31,263 nucleotides of DNA. Origin: an uncultured Prevotella sp. (GTDB taxonomy: Bacteria; Bacteroidota; Bacteroidia; Bacteroidales; Bacteroidaceae). The notes under the pieces are model-generated. The model did no database searches, was not told where the DNA came from, and worked only from the letters and a program-made list of their open reading frames with translations. The position numbers were made by a program, and so were the translations under genes. Positions within the stretch are counted from its first letter, which is position 1, and each line of letters begins with the position of its first letter. The DNA lies in the NCBI GenBank assembly GCA_937898715.1, contig CALEKA010000011.1, positions 1 through 31,263 of the forward strand. The letters run 5' to 3'. Of this stretch, positions 15,238 through 24,898 are shown in pieces.

Positions 15238-17121
15238 CTATTCATGTACTGGAGTGACAATGATTTTTGTGATACTCAATGCCTGATTGTACTTTCTGTA
15301 GTTCACGCCTCTGTTGGAGATAGAAATTCTCAACAAAGGATAGCACTTTGTAACGTCAGAAGGCAAACTGTTATAGCACTTTGTAAAGTCAACTGAATCA
15401 AAGAGTGTGTAAGTCTTAATTTCAGTGTCACTTACATCAAAGTAGCTACTTGCTTTACCGATACGCTTACCATCATCACCATAGACTTGAGCATAGAACT
15501 GAGTCTGCGGCATGATTTCAACATCTTCTTCGCCAGAGGTATCATAAATCTTCTTCTCCGTATTGATACGGTTGGGAAGGATCTGAACACTGATCTTATA
15601 CTTGGTGCTGAATACACCTGTCAGAGGAATGTAGACGTCAAGAGCAGATGCACGATCTGACTCGAAATAGCGATAAGCCTTATTTTCGAGTTTGTCCAAC
15701 TCGTCCTTCATTTCAGGATCCGTATTGTCATCGTTCAGATAGACAGTAGTACCCGTATTCGACGTACCACCAGAGAACGCATCACCGATGTTACCACCAT
15801 AAGTGATATCGAAGGTCTTATTGTCAACAAATGAATAAGAAGGATCCAAATCGTAAGTAGATACCGGGAAGATTACACCATTGGAAGCCTTAACCGGTTC
15901 TACATTACCAAACAGAGGATTGCGTCCACCCTTATTAGGATTATAGAACACCTTGCCATTTGTAGAAATCAAGGAGTCGGCAGTCAGAGCATACTGAATG
16001 ATCTCATCCATCTTAGATCGGTCAATCTTACCATCTTCTTTCTGGAAACGAGGAGGAAATATTGACGGAGAGAAATACATGGAAGTAATGAGTGCCTTCT
16101 GCGCATTATACGTGCACAAAGAGTCTGCTTCATCCTTCGTATATTTCTTAGTAGTAGGGAATGCAGTAGCAGCATTGTTACCACCCTTATAGCCATACTT
16201 GTAAGTCTGGCCATACTGATACAACTTCTCCAACTTGGGACTTGCCACCTTCCATGCTGCATCTGTGGGGATTACAGCAATGTAAACACTATCCTCATTC
16301 TTAGGCTGAGCACTTGACTGGTTGAGATACTCATTGGTGTAGCTATAGACAGAGTCGATGTAGACCATGTTACCATCTACGATAGCACCCGGAGTACTTG
16401 ATCCTTCATCGAAGTAACGCTTGTTGATTGAAGGATCAGTCAACTTGCCATAAACAGAGTCCATACGCTCTGTTTCAGGTGCGCCATTCGAAGAATTAGC
16501 TCCCATATAGTCATAAATGTTATATGCGAAGGGAGATATACCATCCAAGATGTGGAGCACACCATTTGAAGAGGGAATGTTGGGTGTATTAGCATCGAGC
16601 TTCACACCATTAAAGGTACCAGAAGCAGCGTTGTATGTTACCAACTTACCATTGAAGAGGCGTACATCCTGATCGTCCTTCAGAGACTCAAAGTTGGTAC
16701 GAGCCAAATGGTTCTGAGCAAACTGAAGACTTACGTTGTATTCCAACAAGTCGGCAGCATCAGTTTTACCCTCATTGCGCAGAGTTTCTACTTGATCCAA
16801 TTGATCAAGATAGTGCTTTGCGTTATAAGTACCATTGAGCGGAGCCCAGAATGTGAACGACTGAGGAGTGTTGAGGAGTTCTGCATACGTCATTGTACGT
16901 TTCGTATCCTCTTCTTTGGTATAAACTCTGACACGATTCAGAATCATACCCAGAGAATCAAGTTGGGGAGTGGCCTGAATGTTCTGCCAAATGGTGTTAT
17001 TGGCAGATGCGGCACCTCCTGTCTTGATATCATAGTGGTCGTCAGAGCATGAAGCAAAGCCCAGGAGCATGGCTGCTCCAAGCACTCCACCCATGACCTT
17101 TTGAACTGATTTTATTTTCAT
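15238..17121 (-). CDS. fasciclin (FAS1) domain lipoprotein, 627 aa
   Basis: Lipoprotein signal MKIKSVQKVM...GFASC with Cys25, followed by SDDHYD, an acidic export-type signal predicting surface exposure. Two divergent FAS1 domains are visible. The first covers about 45-200, with an H1-like SFTFWAPLNG at 88-97 and an H2-like SNGVLHILDGI at 185-195. The second covers about 225-425, with YIAVIPTDAAW at 280-290 and SNGVIFPVSTYDLD at 413-426. Residues about 480-627 look like a beta-sandwich of unknown type. FAS1 domains are known for adhesion and protein-protein contact, not catalysis. It starts 26 bp after the preceding FAS1 gene and lies before the second SusC, suggesting an accessory subunit of the transporter complex. 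The role is inferred from context. Confidence 0.8.
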   Translation of the reverse strand: MKIKSVQKVMGGVLGAAMLLGFASCSDDHYDIKTGGAASANNTIWQNIQATPQLDSLGMILNRVRVYTKEEDTKRTMTYAELLNTPQSFTFWAPLNGTYNAKHYLDQLDQVETLRNEGKTDAADLLEYNVSLQFAQNHLARTNFESLKDDQDVRLFNGKLVTYNAASGTFNGVKLDANTPNIPSSNGVLHILDGISPFAYNIYDYMGANSSNGAPETERMDSVYGKLTDPSINKRYFDEGSSTPGAIVDGNMVYIDSVYSYTNEYLNQSSAQPKNEDSVYIAVIPTDAAWKVASPKLEKLYQYGQTYKYGYKGGNNAATAFPTTKKYTKDEADSLCTYNAQKALITSMYFSPSIFPPRFQKEDGKIDRSKMDEIIQYALTADSLISTNGKVFYNPNKGGRNPLFGNVEPVKASNGVIFPVSTYDLDPSYSFVDNKTFDITYGGNIGDAFSGGTSNTGTTVYLNDDNTDPEMKDELDKLENKAYRYFESDRASALDVYIPLTGVFSTKYKISVQILPNRINTEKKIYDTSGEEDVEIMPQTQFYAQVYGDDGKRIGKASSYFDVSDTEIKTYTLFDSVDFTKCYNSLPSDVTKCYPLLRISISNRGVNYRKYNQALSITKIIVTPVHE

Positions 17122-17147
17122 GATAGGATAAATTGTGCTTGTTTATA

Positions 17148-19346
17148 TTACCAGACATCCTCAGGCGTTGTACCATTGTACACACTTGAAGGTACGAATT
17201 CGATGTAGTCGAGGAACAACTGCGAGTTAGAGTAGTCAGGAATAGCAGACTTGAAACGTAGGTAATAAGTCTGATTGGCATCGAAATACTGTGCTGTCAA
17301 AATACGACGCAGAGCTGCAGCATCCTCACTACCATTACCAGCAATATTGCGGACGGGTTCAGAGCCATCCTTTCCATTAATATGGAAGTACTGCGGACCC
17401 TTCATATAACCCTGATTACGGAGGTTACGATCGTTTTCGAGACAAGTAGATTGGTCGCCCTGTGATTCCTTATCGTTCACCCATGGTGTACCTGGAATCA
17501 TCTCGGGAGTTTCACGCATATCGATAGGCAATCCGATAGGATTCGTTCTACTTGGAGAAGTACCAATATATACCTGAACCATACCACGAAGTCTATTATT
17601 AGAACTTGCGAGACGAAGTTCATAAGTACCACTCTTGGGAACACGCGGAAGCTTAACAACGAGGTCGTACTGTCCGGTTACGATAAACTCATCACCTTGA
17701 TAGTCCTTCCAACCGAAATTACCATTTTTCATACCTTCTTGGAGGTAGTATATTTCTGTGCTTGTGCTCTCGTTGGTAATACCACTGAAGTAGCCTTGAG
17801 GGAAGTAAGTGTATCTGTTACCACGGATATCGTTAGAAATGAATTCAGGGAACATCGTAGTAAAGTCAATACGCATACGTTCTGAACTCAGAGCATCCTT
17901 CACATCAGAGCTATTGACAAGCACGTGATTGATGGGGAAGTAATAACCATTAGCACCATCGTTATCGTAAGTTGTTTCACCTACCACATTTTTGTTGCTA
18001 ACTTGTACGTTCAAGCCATTGCCCATATCATTGTTAGCATAGAGCAACTTTTGGTATGCATAGTTACCGAGGTCGAGCGTTGAACCACCCTTCCACGTCG
18101 TATTGTACTGAGATACACGATTCAGATAGAAGTTGTTATCACCATTTGTCTCATCACAGAAGTGAGTAATCTTCACTAATGAGCCTAACTTGGTGGTGAA
18201 GTAATCCCATACATCCACCTTGTAGCGCTCAGAAGATTTCACTGTGTAGTTTTCACCACACTTATAACCATACTCATTCCAGTGGTGAACGGCTGAACGG
18301 TCTTCCATGGACAACTTGCCATCCAAGACGTGATAAGCCATAAACTTATAGATAGCGTTGTTCGGGCTCTTCAAGTTGTCAGCATCTTCTGTACCATAGA
18401 TAGCTTCACATTTAGCCTTAAGAGCTGAAAGGATCTCATTCCAGTTGGTGATTTCTTCACCTTCATAGATAGGCATAGGAATACCCCAATCGGCATTAAG
18501 CACCTGATCAGTCTCCACAAAAGCCGTGTAACCAATAGCACGCTTACTCTGATAAGTGAATTTACCTGCGATACCATCAGAAGTCTTAGTAGTACCAGCA
18601 TTGGTAAGATGTTCCTTTTCGAACTCATCTTCTTCATTAGTCTTCAGCGTGAGTGAATCAGCAAAGCCTGTTTCAGTAACCAGCTTCGACATCACGCGCA
18701 TGTTTTCTGCACTCTTGAGCAAATCAGCAATAGACTTGTCAGAAGGCACAATCACGTGATCTACCTCATGAAGCATACCATTAGAAGCTTCCATGTTTTG
18801 AGCTACGATAGTGGCAACATCATTAAGCACGTAGTTGCCTTCATCATTTTGCTTACAGAAGATACGACGATCACGCAGGTTCGTTGTAGCAAAGTTACCA
18901 TTTACAGGGAAGTCTGCCAATTCATAAGCATTGTTGCTACCATTATCGATGATACAGTTCAGAGCAATGGCTTGCTTCTGTGCATAAGTCAGTTTGGAAA
19001 GATCCGAAGATTCTTCACCAGTAACTTCCTTAATATAAGCAGCAATGGCATCGTTGGTAGGAGCAAATACCGTATAATTACCACGTGCAGACAACACGCT
19101 ACTAACAACAGAAGCGTTGTCTGAAATACCCAATTTTACTTCGTCGAAGATTGCTTTGATAGAAGACAATTCACTTCTATCAACGAGATAATCATCGATC
19201 GTTTTCTTGGTCTTGATGGCATAGTCGTCGCTGCTAATATTTTCCTTGCAGGAAGTAAAAGCAAAGGCAACACCCAGCAGAAGCAAGATGCTAAAGAAAA
19301 CGGGATATTTCCTTATATTCAACATTGTAGTTTTCATATCCAACAT
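17148..19346 (-). CDS. fasciclin (FAS1) domain lipoprotein, 732 aa
   Basis: The signal peptide ends FAFTSC with Cys33 (counting from the first ATG) followed by KEN. The first FAS1 domain covers about 47-207, with NYTVFAPTNDA at 90-100 and SNGMLHEVDHVIVP at 188-201. A second, diverged domain covers about 205-480, with GYTAFVETDQ at 272-281 and NGYYFPINHVLV at 466-477. Residues about 530-720 form a probable carbohydrate-binding-like beta-sandwich (GTYELRLASS, YYLRFKS, LFLDYIEFVP). The ATG at 19346 overlaps the SusD stop as TAATG, suggesting translational coupling; ATGs at 19337 and 19325 are alternatives. It likely acts at the cell surface next to the first SusC/SusD pair. The ligand is unknown. 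Confidence 0.8.
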   Translation of the reverse strand: MLDMKTTMLNIRKYPVFFSILLLLGVAFAFTSCKENISSDDYAIKTKKTIDDYLVDRSELSSIKAIFDEVKLGISDNASVVSSVLSARGNYTVFAPTNDAIAAYIKEVTGEESSDLSKLTYAQKQAIALNCIIDNGSNNAYELADFPVNGNFATTNLRDRRIFCKQNDEGNYVLNDVATIVAQNMEASNGMLHEVDHVIVPSDKSIADLLKSAENMRVMSKLVTETGFADSLTLKTNEEDEFEKEHLTNAGTTKTSDGIAGKFTYQSKRAIGYTAFVETDQVLNADWGIPMPIYEGEEITNWNEILSALKAKCEAIYGTEDADNLKSPNNAIYKFMAYHVLDGKLSMEDRSAVHHWNEYGYKCGENYTVKSSERYKVDVWDYFTTKLGSLVKITHFCDETNGDNNFYLNRVSQYNTTWKGGSTLDLGNYAYQKLLYANNDMGNGLNVQVSNKNVVGETTYDNDGANGYYFPINHVLVNSSDVKDALSSERMRIDFTTMFPEFISNDIRGNRYTYFPQGYFSGITNESTSTEIYYLQEGMKNGNFGWKDYQGDEFIVTGQYDLVVKLPRVPKSGTYELRLASSNNRLRGMVQVYIGTSPSRTNPIGLPIDMRETPEMIPGTPWVNDKESQGDQSTCLENDRNLRNQGYMKGPQYFHINGKDGSEPVRNIAGNGSEDAAALRRILTAQYFDANQTYYLRFKSAIPDYSNSQLFLDYIEFVPSSVYNGTTPEDVW

Positions 19347-21325
19347 TAGTTTTTAGTGTAACGCTCCCAGATAGGATTCTGTACAAGTTTACCACCCTCA
19401 GTATAACCTACGCCATTTACCTTGAGTTCCTCAACGTAGATAGGATTGTAGAGACTGAGCAATTTTGAAAGACGACTTGTAACTTGTGACTTGAAGCTAC
19501 CGAAAGCAAGCGCTGAACTTGTTGACTTGTTGTCCGACACATAAGAGTACTCTGCTTGTCTTACCAAGTCATACCAACGTTTTCCTTCACCAACGAATTC
19601 ACGCTGACGCTCTCTGTAAACGAGGTTGAGAAGGTCGCTACCCGTTTTGTTGATATTACCCTTATCGTCCTTGCAATAAGCATCACCATCCAGACGGCTG
19701 CAGCCTAAGTCTTTCTTATTTGTATTAGTCTTAGCTTCGGCTGTGGTAACCAAAGCAGGATTGTTACGCTTAAAGATCTCGTTGGTCAATTCAAAGCCTT
19801 CGAGGAGTTCCGTCTTCTGTGCATCAGTAGAAACTCCATTCACAATAGCCAGACGAGCGATAGCCTCTGCCTTAATCAACATGATGTCGGTCAAGCGGTA
19901 TACGGGCCAGTGAGCATCCATTGACTCTGAGGTACGAGCAGACACGCCAGAGAATCCCTGCTGAGAGGTCAAGTCTTCACTATTACCTGTATCGACTGTA
20001 CGAGCAATAAACTTAGAGATAGGCTTGCTGGCCTCTGAAGAAGGATAGTAGCAAGTCTCAATGAGACGTAAATCTGTCTTACCAAAGCCTGTAGTCGGAT
20101 TAACTGTAGAAGCTGACGATGTCAGAACATTTGACAAGGTCATTGTACCCGGTACGAATGAATTGTTACTATACGATGAATAGAGTGAGTTGTAATAAGT
20201 ACTCTTTGTAACCGAACCATCATACTGCAACTCAAGAATACTTTCGTCAGAATTCTGCTGACCAAAGTTTTTTGAGTAAGCATTGTCAGTGATTACAGTA
20301 GAGTTTCTATCATTCAGATAGAGAGGATATTTCTGGTTTTTCTCTTCATCAGATACCACGGAAGTAGACTCACGGATACGCTTATCACGATCATCTTGCA
20401 TCTGCTTGATTACACGCTGAGCATAGTCCTTAGCCTTTTCCAGATAGATTTTGCTTTGAGCGTTGCAGTAAGAATTATCTATCGTTGTACCATCAGCTGT
20501 CTTATAGCCAGAGGTTGCGTTACCCTGTTCATCTGTTGCAGCTACATCCGTCGTATTGACATAAGTAGACTGCTCTTTGCTCATATAATCCTTGAGCATG
20601 CAAGCACGCCACAACGACATATCAGCGATCAAGGCATTCACACTTTTCTTAGTGAAGCGCCCCTTGTTTTCGGAATTATCACCATAGTTGTCGGGAGCGT
20701 AATTAACTACCGCTTCGAGTTGAGCAATGCAATCGCCCAAGATGGCAACACCTGGAGTGGCAGCGGGCTTGATAGACAATGCCTGCTCATCCGTACGAAT
20801 AGAAGATGTAATGTAGGGAACGTCACGGAATGACTTAACGAGGTAGAAATAGTAGAGCGAACGAAGCGCTGTCATCTCTGCCTGATACTTGGTGTAGTCA
20901 GAACGAGTAAAGCCGGGATCGACCTCCTTACCAGGAGTAGTCATCTCCGCACCCTTTTCAAGCACCAAGTTACAATAGTTGATACCAGCATAGAATGCAG
21001 ACCAATCAAACATAGAGTTGTTGGGCTGAAGCACAGCATCCTGCAAATAAGAGATGTCGGTATTAGAGATTGAGTTCAGCGTAAGGTTATCTGCACGGAG
21101 TTCACCCCACTGAATAATCTTCGTTATAGTAGCGGGCTGAGCTAACTTATCGTAACCAGAGGCACGCACATTGTCCAAGTCGGACTCATCCTGCCAGAAG
21201 TTTTCTTCAGGCAACTGGTTTGTAGGGAGCAGCGTAAGAAAGTCGTTGCATGAAGACAACGCACCACTCATCAAGCACAAACTGCCAGCCAGAAGAAGTT
21301 TTGTATATATATTCTTATTTTTCAT
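19346..21325 (-). CDS. SusD/RagB-family outer-membrane lipoprotein (first pair)
   Basis: 659 residues. Signal peptide MKNKNIYTKLLLAG...ALSSC with Cys26, followed by NDFLTLLPTNQLPEENFW, a typical mature SusD N-terminus. Helical TPR-like segments follow (ALRSLYYFYLVKSFRDVPYIT), and near the C-terminus LVYRERQREFVGEGKRWYDL is the family signature. It covers the extracellular face of the preceding SusC and binds the ligand. Its stop codon overlaps the start of the following FAS1 gene. It is separated from SusC by 109 bp that hold a hairpin. Confidence 0.93.
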   Translation of the reverse strand: MKNKNIYTKLLLAGSLCLMSGALSSCNDFLTLLPTNQLPEENFWQDESDLDNVRASGYDKLAQPATITKIIQWGELRADNLTLNSISNTDISYLQDAVLQPNNSMFDWSAFYAGINYCNLVLEKGAEMTTPGKEVDPGFTRSDYTKYQAEMTALRSLYYFYLVKSFRDVPYITSSIRTDEQALSIKPAATPGVAILGDCIAQLEAVVNYAPDNYGDNSENKGRFTKKSVNALIADMSLWRACMLKDYMSKEQSTYVNTTDVAATDEQGNATSGYKTADGTTIDNSYCNAQSKIYLEKAKDYAQRVIKQMQDDRDKRIRESTSVVSDEEKNQKYPLYLNDRNSTVITDNAYSKNFGQQNSDESILELQYDGSVTKSTYYNSLYSSYSNNSFVPGTMTLSNVLTSSASTVNPTTGFGKTDLRLIETCYYPSSEASKPISKFIARTVDTGNSEDLTSQQGFSGVSARTSESMDAHWPVYRLTDIMLIKAEAIARLAIVNGVSTDAQKTELLEGFELTNEIFKRNNPALVTTAEAKTNTNKKDLGCSRLDGDAYCKDDKGNINKTGSDLLNLVYRERQREFVGEGKRWYDLVRQAEYSYVSDNKSTSSALAFGSFKSQVTSRLSKLLSLYNPIYVEELKVNGVGYTEGGKLVQNPIWERYTKN

Positions 21326-21368
21326 ATTGAGTCTCTCTTAAATCTTACGAAGGAAGAGTGATTGGATA

Positions 21369-21423
21369 GAGAAGGCCAAAGGATGTTCGAACAAGGTGTA
21401 GTCGCACACCCTTTGTCCTTCTC
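21369..21423 (-). promoter_or_regulatory. hairpin between first susC-like and susD-like genes
   Basis: GAGAAGGCCAAAGG (21369-21382) pairs with CCTTTGTCCTTCTC (21410-21423) with one internal mismatch. The loop contains a second stem, GGTGT-agtcgc-ACACC, which partly competes with the outer one. It lies about 12 nt after the SusC stop. Position and kind match the hairpin in the second SusC/SusD pair. Confidence 0.55.
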
Positions 21424-21434
21424 GTTAGTTGTTC

Positions 21435-24400
21435 TTAGAAACCGAAGTTCAAGCTGAAAGTGAATGAGCGTGAACGCGGAGTCTGTGAACTATCGATAGC
21501 AGGGCTATAGCCACTTGCTGAGTGTTCAGGATCCACACCTGAGTACTTAGACCAGAAGATGAGGTTGTTACCAGATGCAGAGATTCTCAACGAACTGAAA
21601 CCAATCTTCTTCAACTTTTCAGGAGCTACGCTATAAGCAATCTGGAAGTACTGGAAGCGGAGGAAGTCACCGGGCTCAACGTAGCGATCGCTCACCAAGG
21701 AGTTATAAGTAGCCTTAACGTTAGAGTTCATTGCGTGAGGAATGGTGGTTTCCTGACCATTCTTACGCCAACGATGACTTACAGCAGCGCTCTGGTTCTT
21801 ATTGCTTGTCATGCTCTCAGCATTCAGACGAGCCAAGTTGATGATCTTATTACCTACACGGAAGTTGAAAGAAGTCTTCAATTCCCAACGGCCATAACGG
21901 AAGTCTACACCAAAACCACCATTGAGCTTAGGATTAGAAGTACCTAAGTAAACAACGTCGAGTTCATCGATGTTACCATCATGGTTGATATCTTCATAGA
22001 TAGCATCACCACCATCGAACTGGTAGTTCTTACCACCATAGTTGAAGTACATAGGAAGCGGGTTACCATTCTTATCGTATACTACGTTGCCATTAGCATC
22101 GAATACGATAGGAGTAGACTGTGCCAACCAAGGACGAGCCTGACTCTTGTCACTTACCCACTTACTTGCATCCAAGTTGCCTGCAGCTGTGTTGGGGTTG
22201 CCATACTGGTCAGTCCAATTGTTCTTCGGGTTGGCTTCGCCATTGATATCCTGGAAGTAACCATTGTGATCATAGTCGTAAGCATATACGCCCTTAAACT
22301 TGAAACCATAGATACCACCTAAAGCGTTACCTACCTGTACACGCTTCATGATTTCACCATTAGTGTAAGTGATATCCGTATTGTAAGAAGCCAAAACGGA
22401 AGCATCCATACGAGTAATGGTGTTCAAGTTCTGAGCAATGTTACCACGAAGCTTCATGCTGAACTTGCCAATCTTGAAGATTTCGCGAGTGTTGGCATAG
22501 AGTTCCCAACCCTTGTTCTCCATATCACCTACGTTGGCCCACTCAAGCCTTGAGAAACCTGTAGTAGAGGGAACACGTACACCACCATTAAGAAGGTCAG
22601 TTGTCTTACGGTTGTAAACGTTCAAGTTGAACTTAATCAAATCTTCGAACAAGCCCAAATCTACACCAACGTTCCAAGACTTCGTCTTTTCCCAACGGAT
22701 CTGAGTCAACTTCAAGTTGCTGGGGATCATAACCTGTGTGCCATTATAAGTACGGTCGTTGCGGTCGTACTTATTGTACATCAGACCTTCGCTTGAAGGA
22801 GAGTTACCCGTAATACCCCAACCTGGAGCAACAGCCAACATGCTGACTACCTTCTTCAAAGGCTTGAAGAAAGCTTCGTCAGAAATGTTCCAACGTCCTG
22901 ATATACCAGGGAAGAAGCCCCATTTGTTACCAGAACCGAAGCGAGTACTACCATCGGCACGGAGAGTGAAGTCGAAGATATACTTAGAACCGAATGCATA
23001 GTGCAAAGAAGCCAATGCAGCAGCACTATGTCCCTTACCAGTACCTGATGAAGAACCTGTAAGGTAACCATTTACCGTAGGATCAGTAATACCACCTGTT
23101 ACACCTGAAGTAGAGTGTGACTGATTTGAGCTTGTGTTGGTATTGATCTCAAACTGAGCCATCATCTGAAGTTGGTGATCAGTGTTAGCAAAGTGAGGAT
23201 GGAACCACAAGCGGTGACGAGTAGTGAACGAAAGGCTCTTGCTCTCACCATTGCTCAAAGTATTAATACCATCGCTCCAAGTAGAAGTGGTAAGCGAACC
23301 AGGAGAATAAGCTTCAGAAGAGAAGGTGTAAGCATTCATGTAAACCTCACCCTTATAATCCAACTGAGTCTCATCGTCGTTCTTACCCAAGAACTTGTAT
23401 TCCAACTGGAACTGAGGCTGAATGGTATAAGTAGATTCGTGATACCATGCTTGATTAGCCATAGCAACAGGGTTACCATTGCTAATCATGTCGCTCAAAT
23501 AGTAAGATGTACGACCAGCATTAACAGCGCTTTCCAAGCCTGTACCGGAAGCAATAGGAGGCATGATATAGTAGTCGCCAGTCTGCTGTCCGTTGTTGTC
23601 GTAAGCATAGACGCTCATATTAGGCATAGCGTTGTATGCACGAGAAAGGATGCTGTTAGGATTGTTCTTCTTATTCTTTGTATAAGTCAAAGCAAAGTTA
23701 GAAGAGAACTTGATACGGTCAGATACATAGTAGTCCAACACCAAGCGGGTGGTCAAACGATCGAGAGCCTGCTTGATGATAGTACCTGTCTCATGGTCGT
23801 AAGTACCAGACACACGGAACTGTGCCTTTTCACCACCACCTGATACAGACACACCATAGTTGTGAGTCTGACCGAACTGAGTTACTTCCTTAAACCAGTC
23901 GGTATTCTTGTTGTAGTTATAATAATAGGTAGGATAGTCCTGACGGTACATGATTTCCACGATGCTCGACTGCTCATCAGTAAGAGTACGAGGATTGTGA
24001 TAAGCTTCCTTCAACATCATGGTATAGCCATCACCATCGAGCATCTTCATGCCCGAGGGCTGCCATGAACCAGAGAAACGATAGCTGAAGTTCACCTTTG
24101 TTTTACCACGTGCACCACGACGAGTGTTGATTTCGATTACACCATTCGAACCACGTGCACCCCAAATAGCCGTTGCAGCAGCATCTTTCAACACCTTGAT
24201 GCTCTGGATATCCTCAGGAGCCACCTGCAAGAGTGTTGCAAATTGCTCTTCGTTATCCATATTGTCAAGGTCGAGATCGCTATTATCGTAGTCTTCAAGG
24301 ATGTTACCATCCACTACGATCAACGGTTCCTGACTACCATTAATAGAAGATACACCACGCAAACGCATGGTAGATCCAGAACCCAAGTTACCAGAATTAG

Positions 24401-24887
24401 ATACGATATCCAAACCGGCGATCTCACCCTGGAGAGCGTCGGCTGCAGTCTCAAACGAAAGACCAGCCATTTGGTCCATATCGAGAGTCTGCTGAGCGGT
24501 AGAGATTTCTCTTTCAGGGATTACGAGACCATTAGAACGAGTCTTACGAGTCACGGTAACCTCTGCGCTCTTGAACGTATTCTTATCAATGAGTTCTACA
24601 TTGAAATGCGAGTTGCCACCAATCGGAAGAATCTTCGTCTGGTAGCCGATGTAAGAGATACGCAGTCTGTTAGCTGGATTCTTCACAACCATAGAGAAGT
24701 TACCATTTGCATCAGTCTGTGCAGCAGTAACGTTACGATTGTTCTTATCCTGCTCAACTACATACGCCATTACGATAGGACCGTCTGCCTTACTCCAGAC
24801 ACGTCCCGAGATGCGCTTCTGTGCATTAGCAGCTAAAGCACAAAAGAAGCACAAGACCAGCGTCAATAGGAACTTTATGTTATTCAT
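21435..24887 (-). CDS. SusC/RagA-family TonB-dependent outer-membrane transporter (first pair)
   Basis: 1150 residues. The signal peptide ends at ANAQ, directly followed by a carboxypeptidase-like domain (KRISGRVWSKADGPIVMAYV), with no STN signalling domain. A short AEVTVTR stretch at about residue 110 may be the TonB box. The plug follows, with ALQGEIAGLDIVSNSGNLGS, QEPLIVVDGN and IQSIKVLKDAAATAIWGARG. The barrel contains DINHDGNIDELD at 966-977, a calcium-loop-like motif frequent in this family, and ends with FSLNFGF, a normal outer-membrane C-terminus. It imports a ligand presented by the SusD encoded next. It starts 11 bp after the four-domain FAS1 gene, so the three genes are very probably co-transcribed. 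Confidence 0.95.
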   Translation of the reverse strand: MNNIKFLLTLVLCFFCALAANAQKRISGRVWSKADGPIVMAYVVEQDKNNRNVTAAQTDANGNFSMVVKNPANRLRISYIGYQTKILPIGGNSHFNVELIDKNTFKSAEVTVTRKTRSNGLVIPEREISTAQQTLDMDQMAGLSFETAADALQGEIAGLDIVSNSGNLGSGSTMRLRGVSSINGSQEPLIVVDGNILEDYDNSDLDLDNMDNEEQFATLLQVAPEDIQSIKVLKDAAATAIWGARGSNGVIEINTRRGARGKTKVNFSYRFSGSWQPSGMKMLDGDGYTMMLKEAYHNPRTLTDEQSSIVEIMYRQDYPTYYYNYNKNTDWFKEVTQFGQTHNYGVSVSGGGEKAQFRVSGTYDHETGTIIKQALDRLTTRLVLDYYVSDRIKFSSNFALTYTKNKKNNPNSILSRAYNAMPNMSVYAYDNNGQQTGDYYIMPPIASGTGLESAVNAGRTSYYLSDMISNGNPVAMANQAWYHESTYTIQPQFQLEYKFLGKNDDETQLDYKGEVYMNAYTFSSEAYSPGSLTTSTWSDGINTLSNGESKSLSFTTRHRLWFHPHFANTDHQLQMMAQFEINTNTSSNQSHSTSGVTGGITDPTVNGYLTGSSSGTGKGHSAAALASLHYAFGSKYIFDFTLRADGSTRFGSGNKWGFFPGISGRWNISDEAFFKPLKKVVSMLAVAPGWGITGNSPSSEGLMYNKYDRNDRTYNGTQVMIPSNLKLTQIRWEKTKSWNVGVDLGLFEDLIKFNLNVYNRKTTDLLNGGVRVPSTTGFSRLEWANVGDMENKGWELYANTREIFKIGKFSMKLRGNIAQNLNTITRMDASVLASYNTDITYTNGEIMKRVQVGNALGGIYGFKFKGVYAYDYDHNGYFQDINGEANPKNNWTDQYGNPNTAAGNLDASKWVSDKSQARPWLAQSTPIVFDANGNVVYDKNGNPLPMYFNYGGKNYQFDGGDAIYEDINHDGNIDELDVVYLGTSNPKLNGGFGVDFRYGRWELKTSFNFRVGNKIINLARLNAESMTSNKNQSAAVSHRWRKNGQETTIPHAMNSNVKATYNSLVSDRYVEPGDFLRFQYFQIAYSVAPEKLKKIGFSSLRISASGNNLIFWSKYSGVDPEHSASGYSPAIDSSQTPRSRSFTFSLNFGF

Positions 24888-24898
24888 AATATCAGTTT

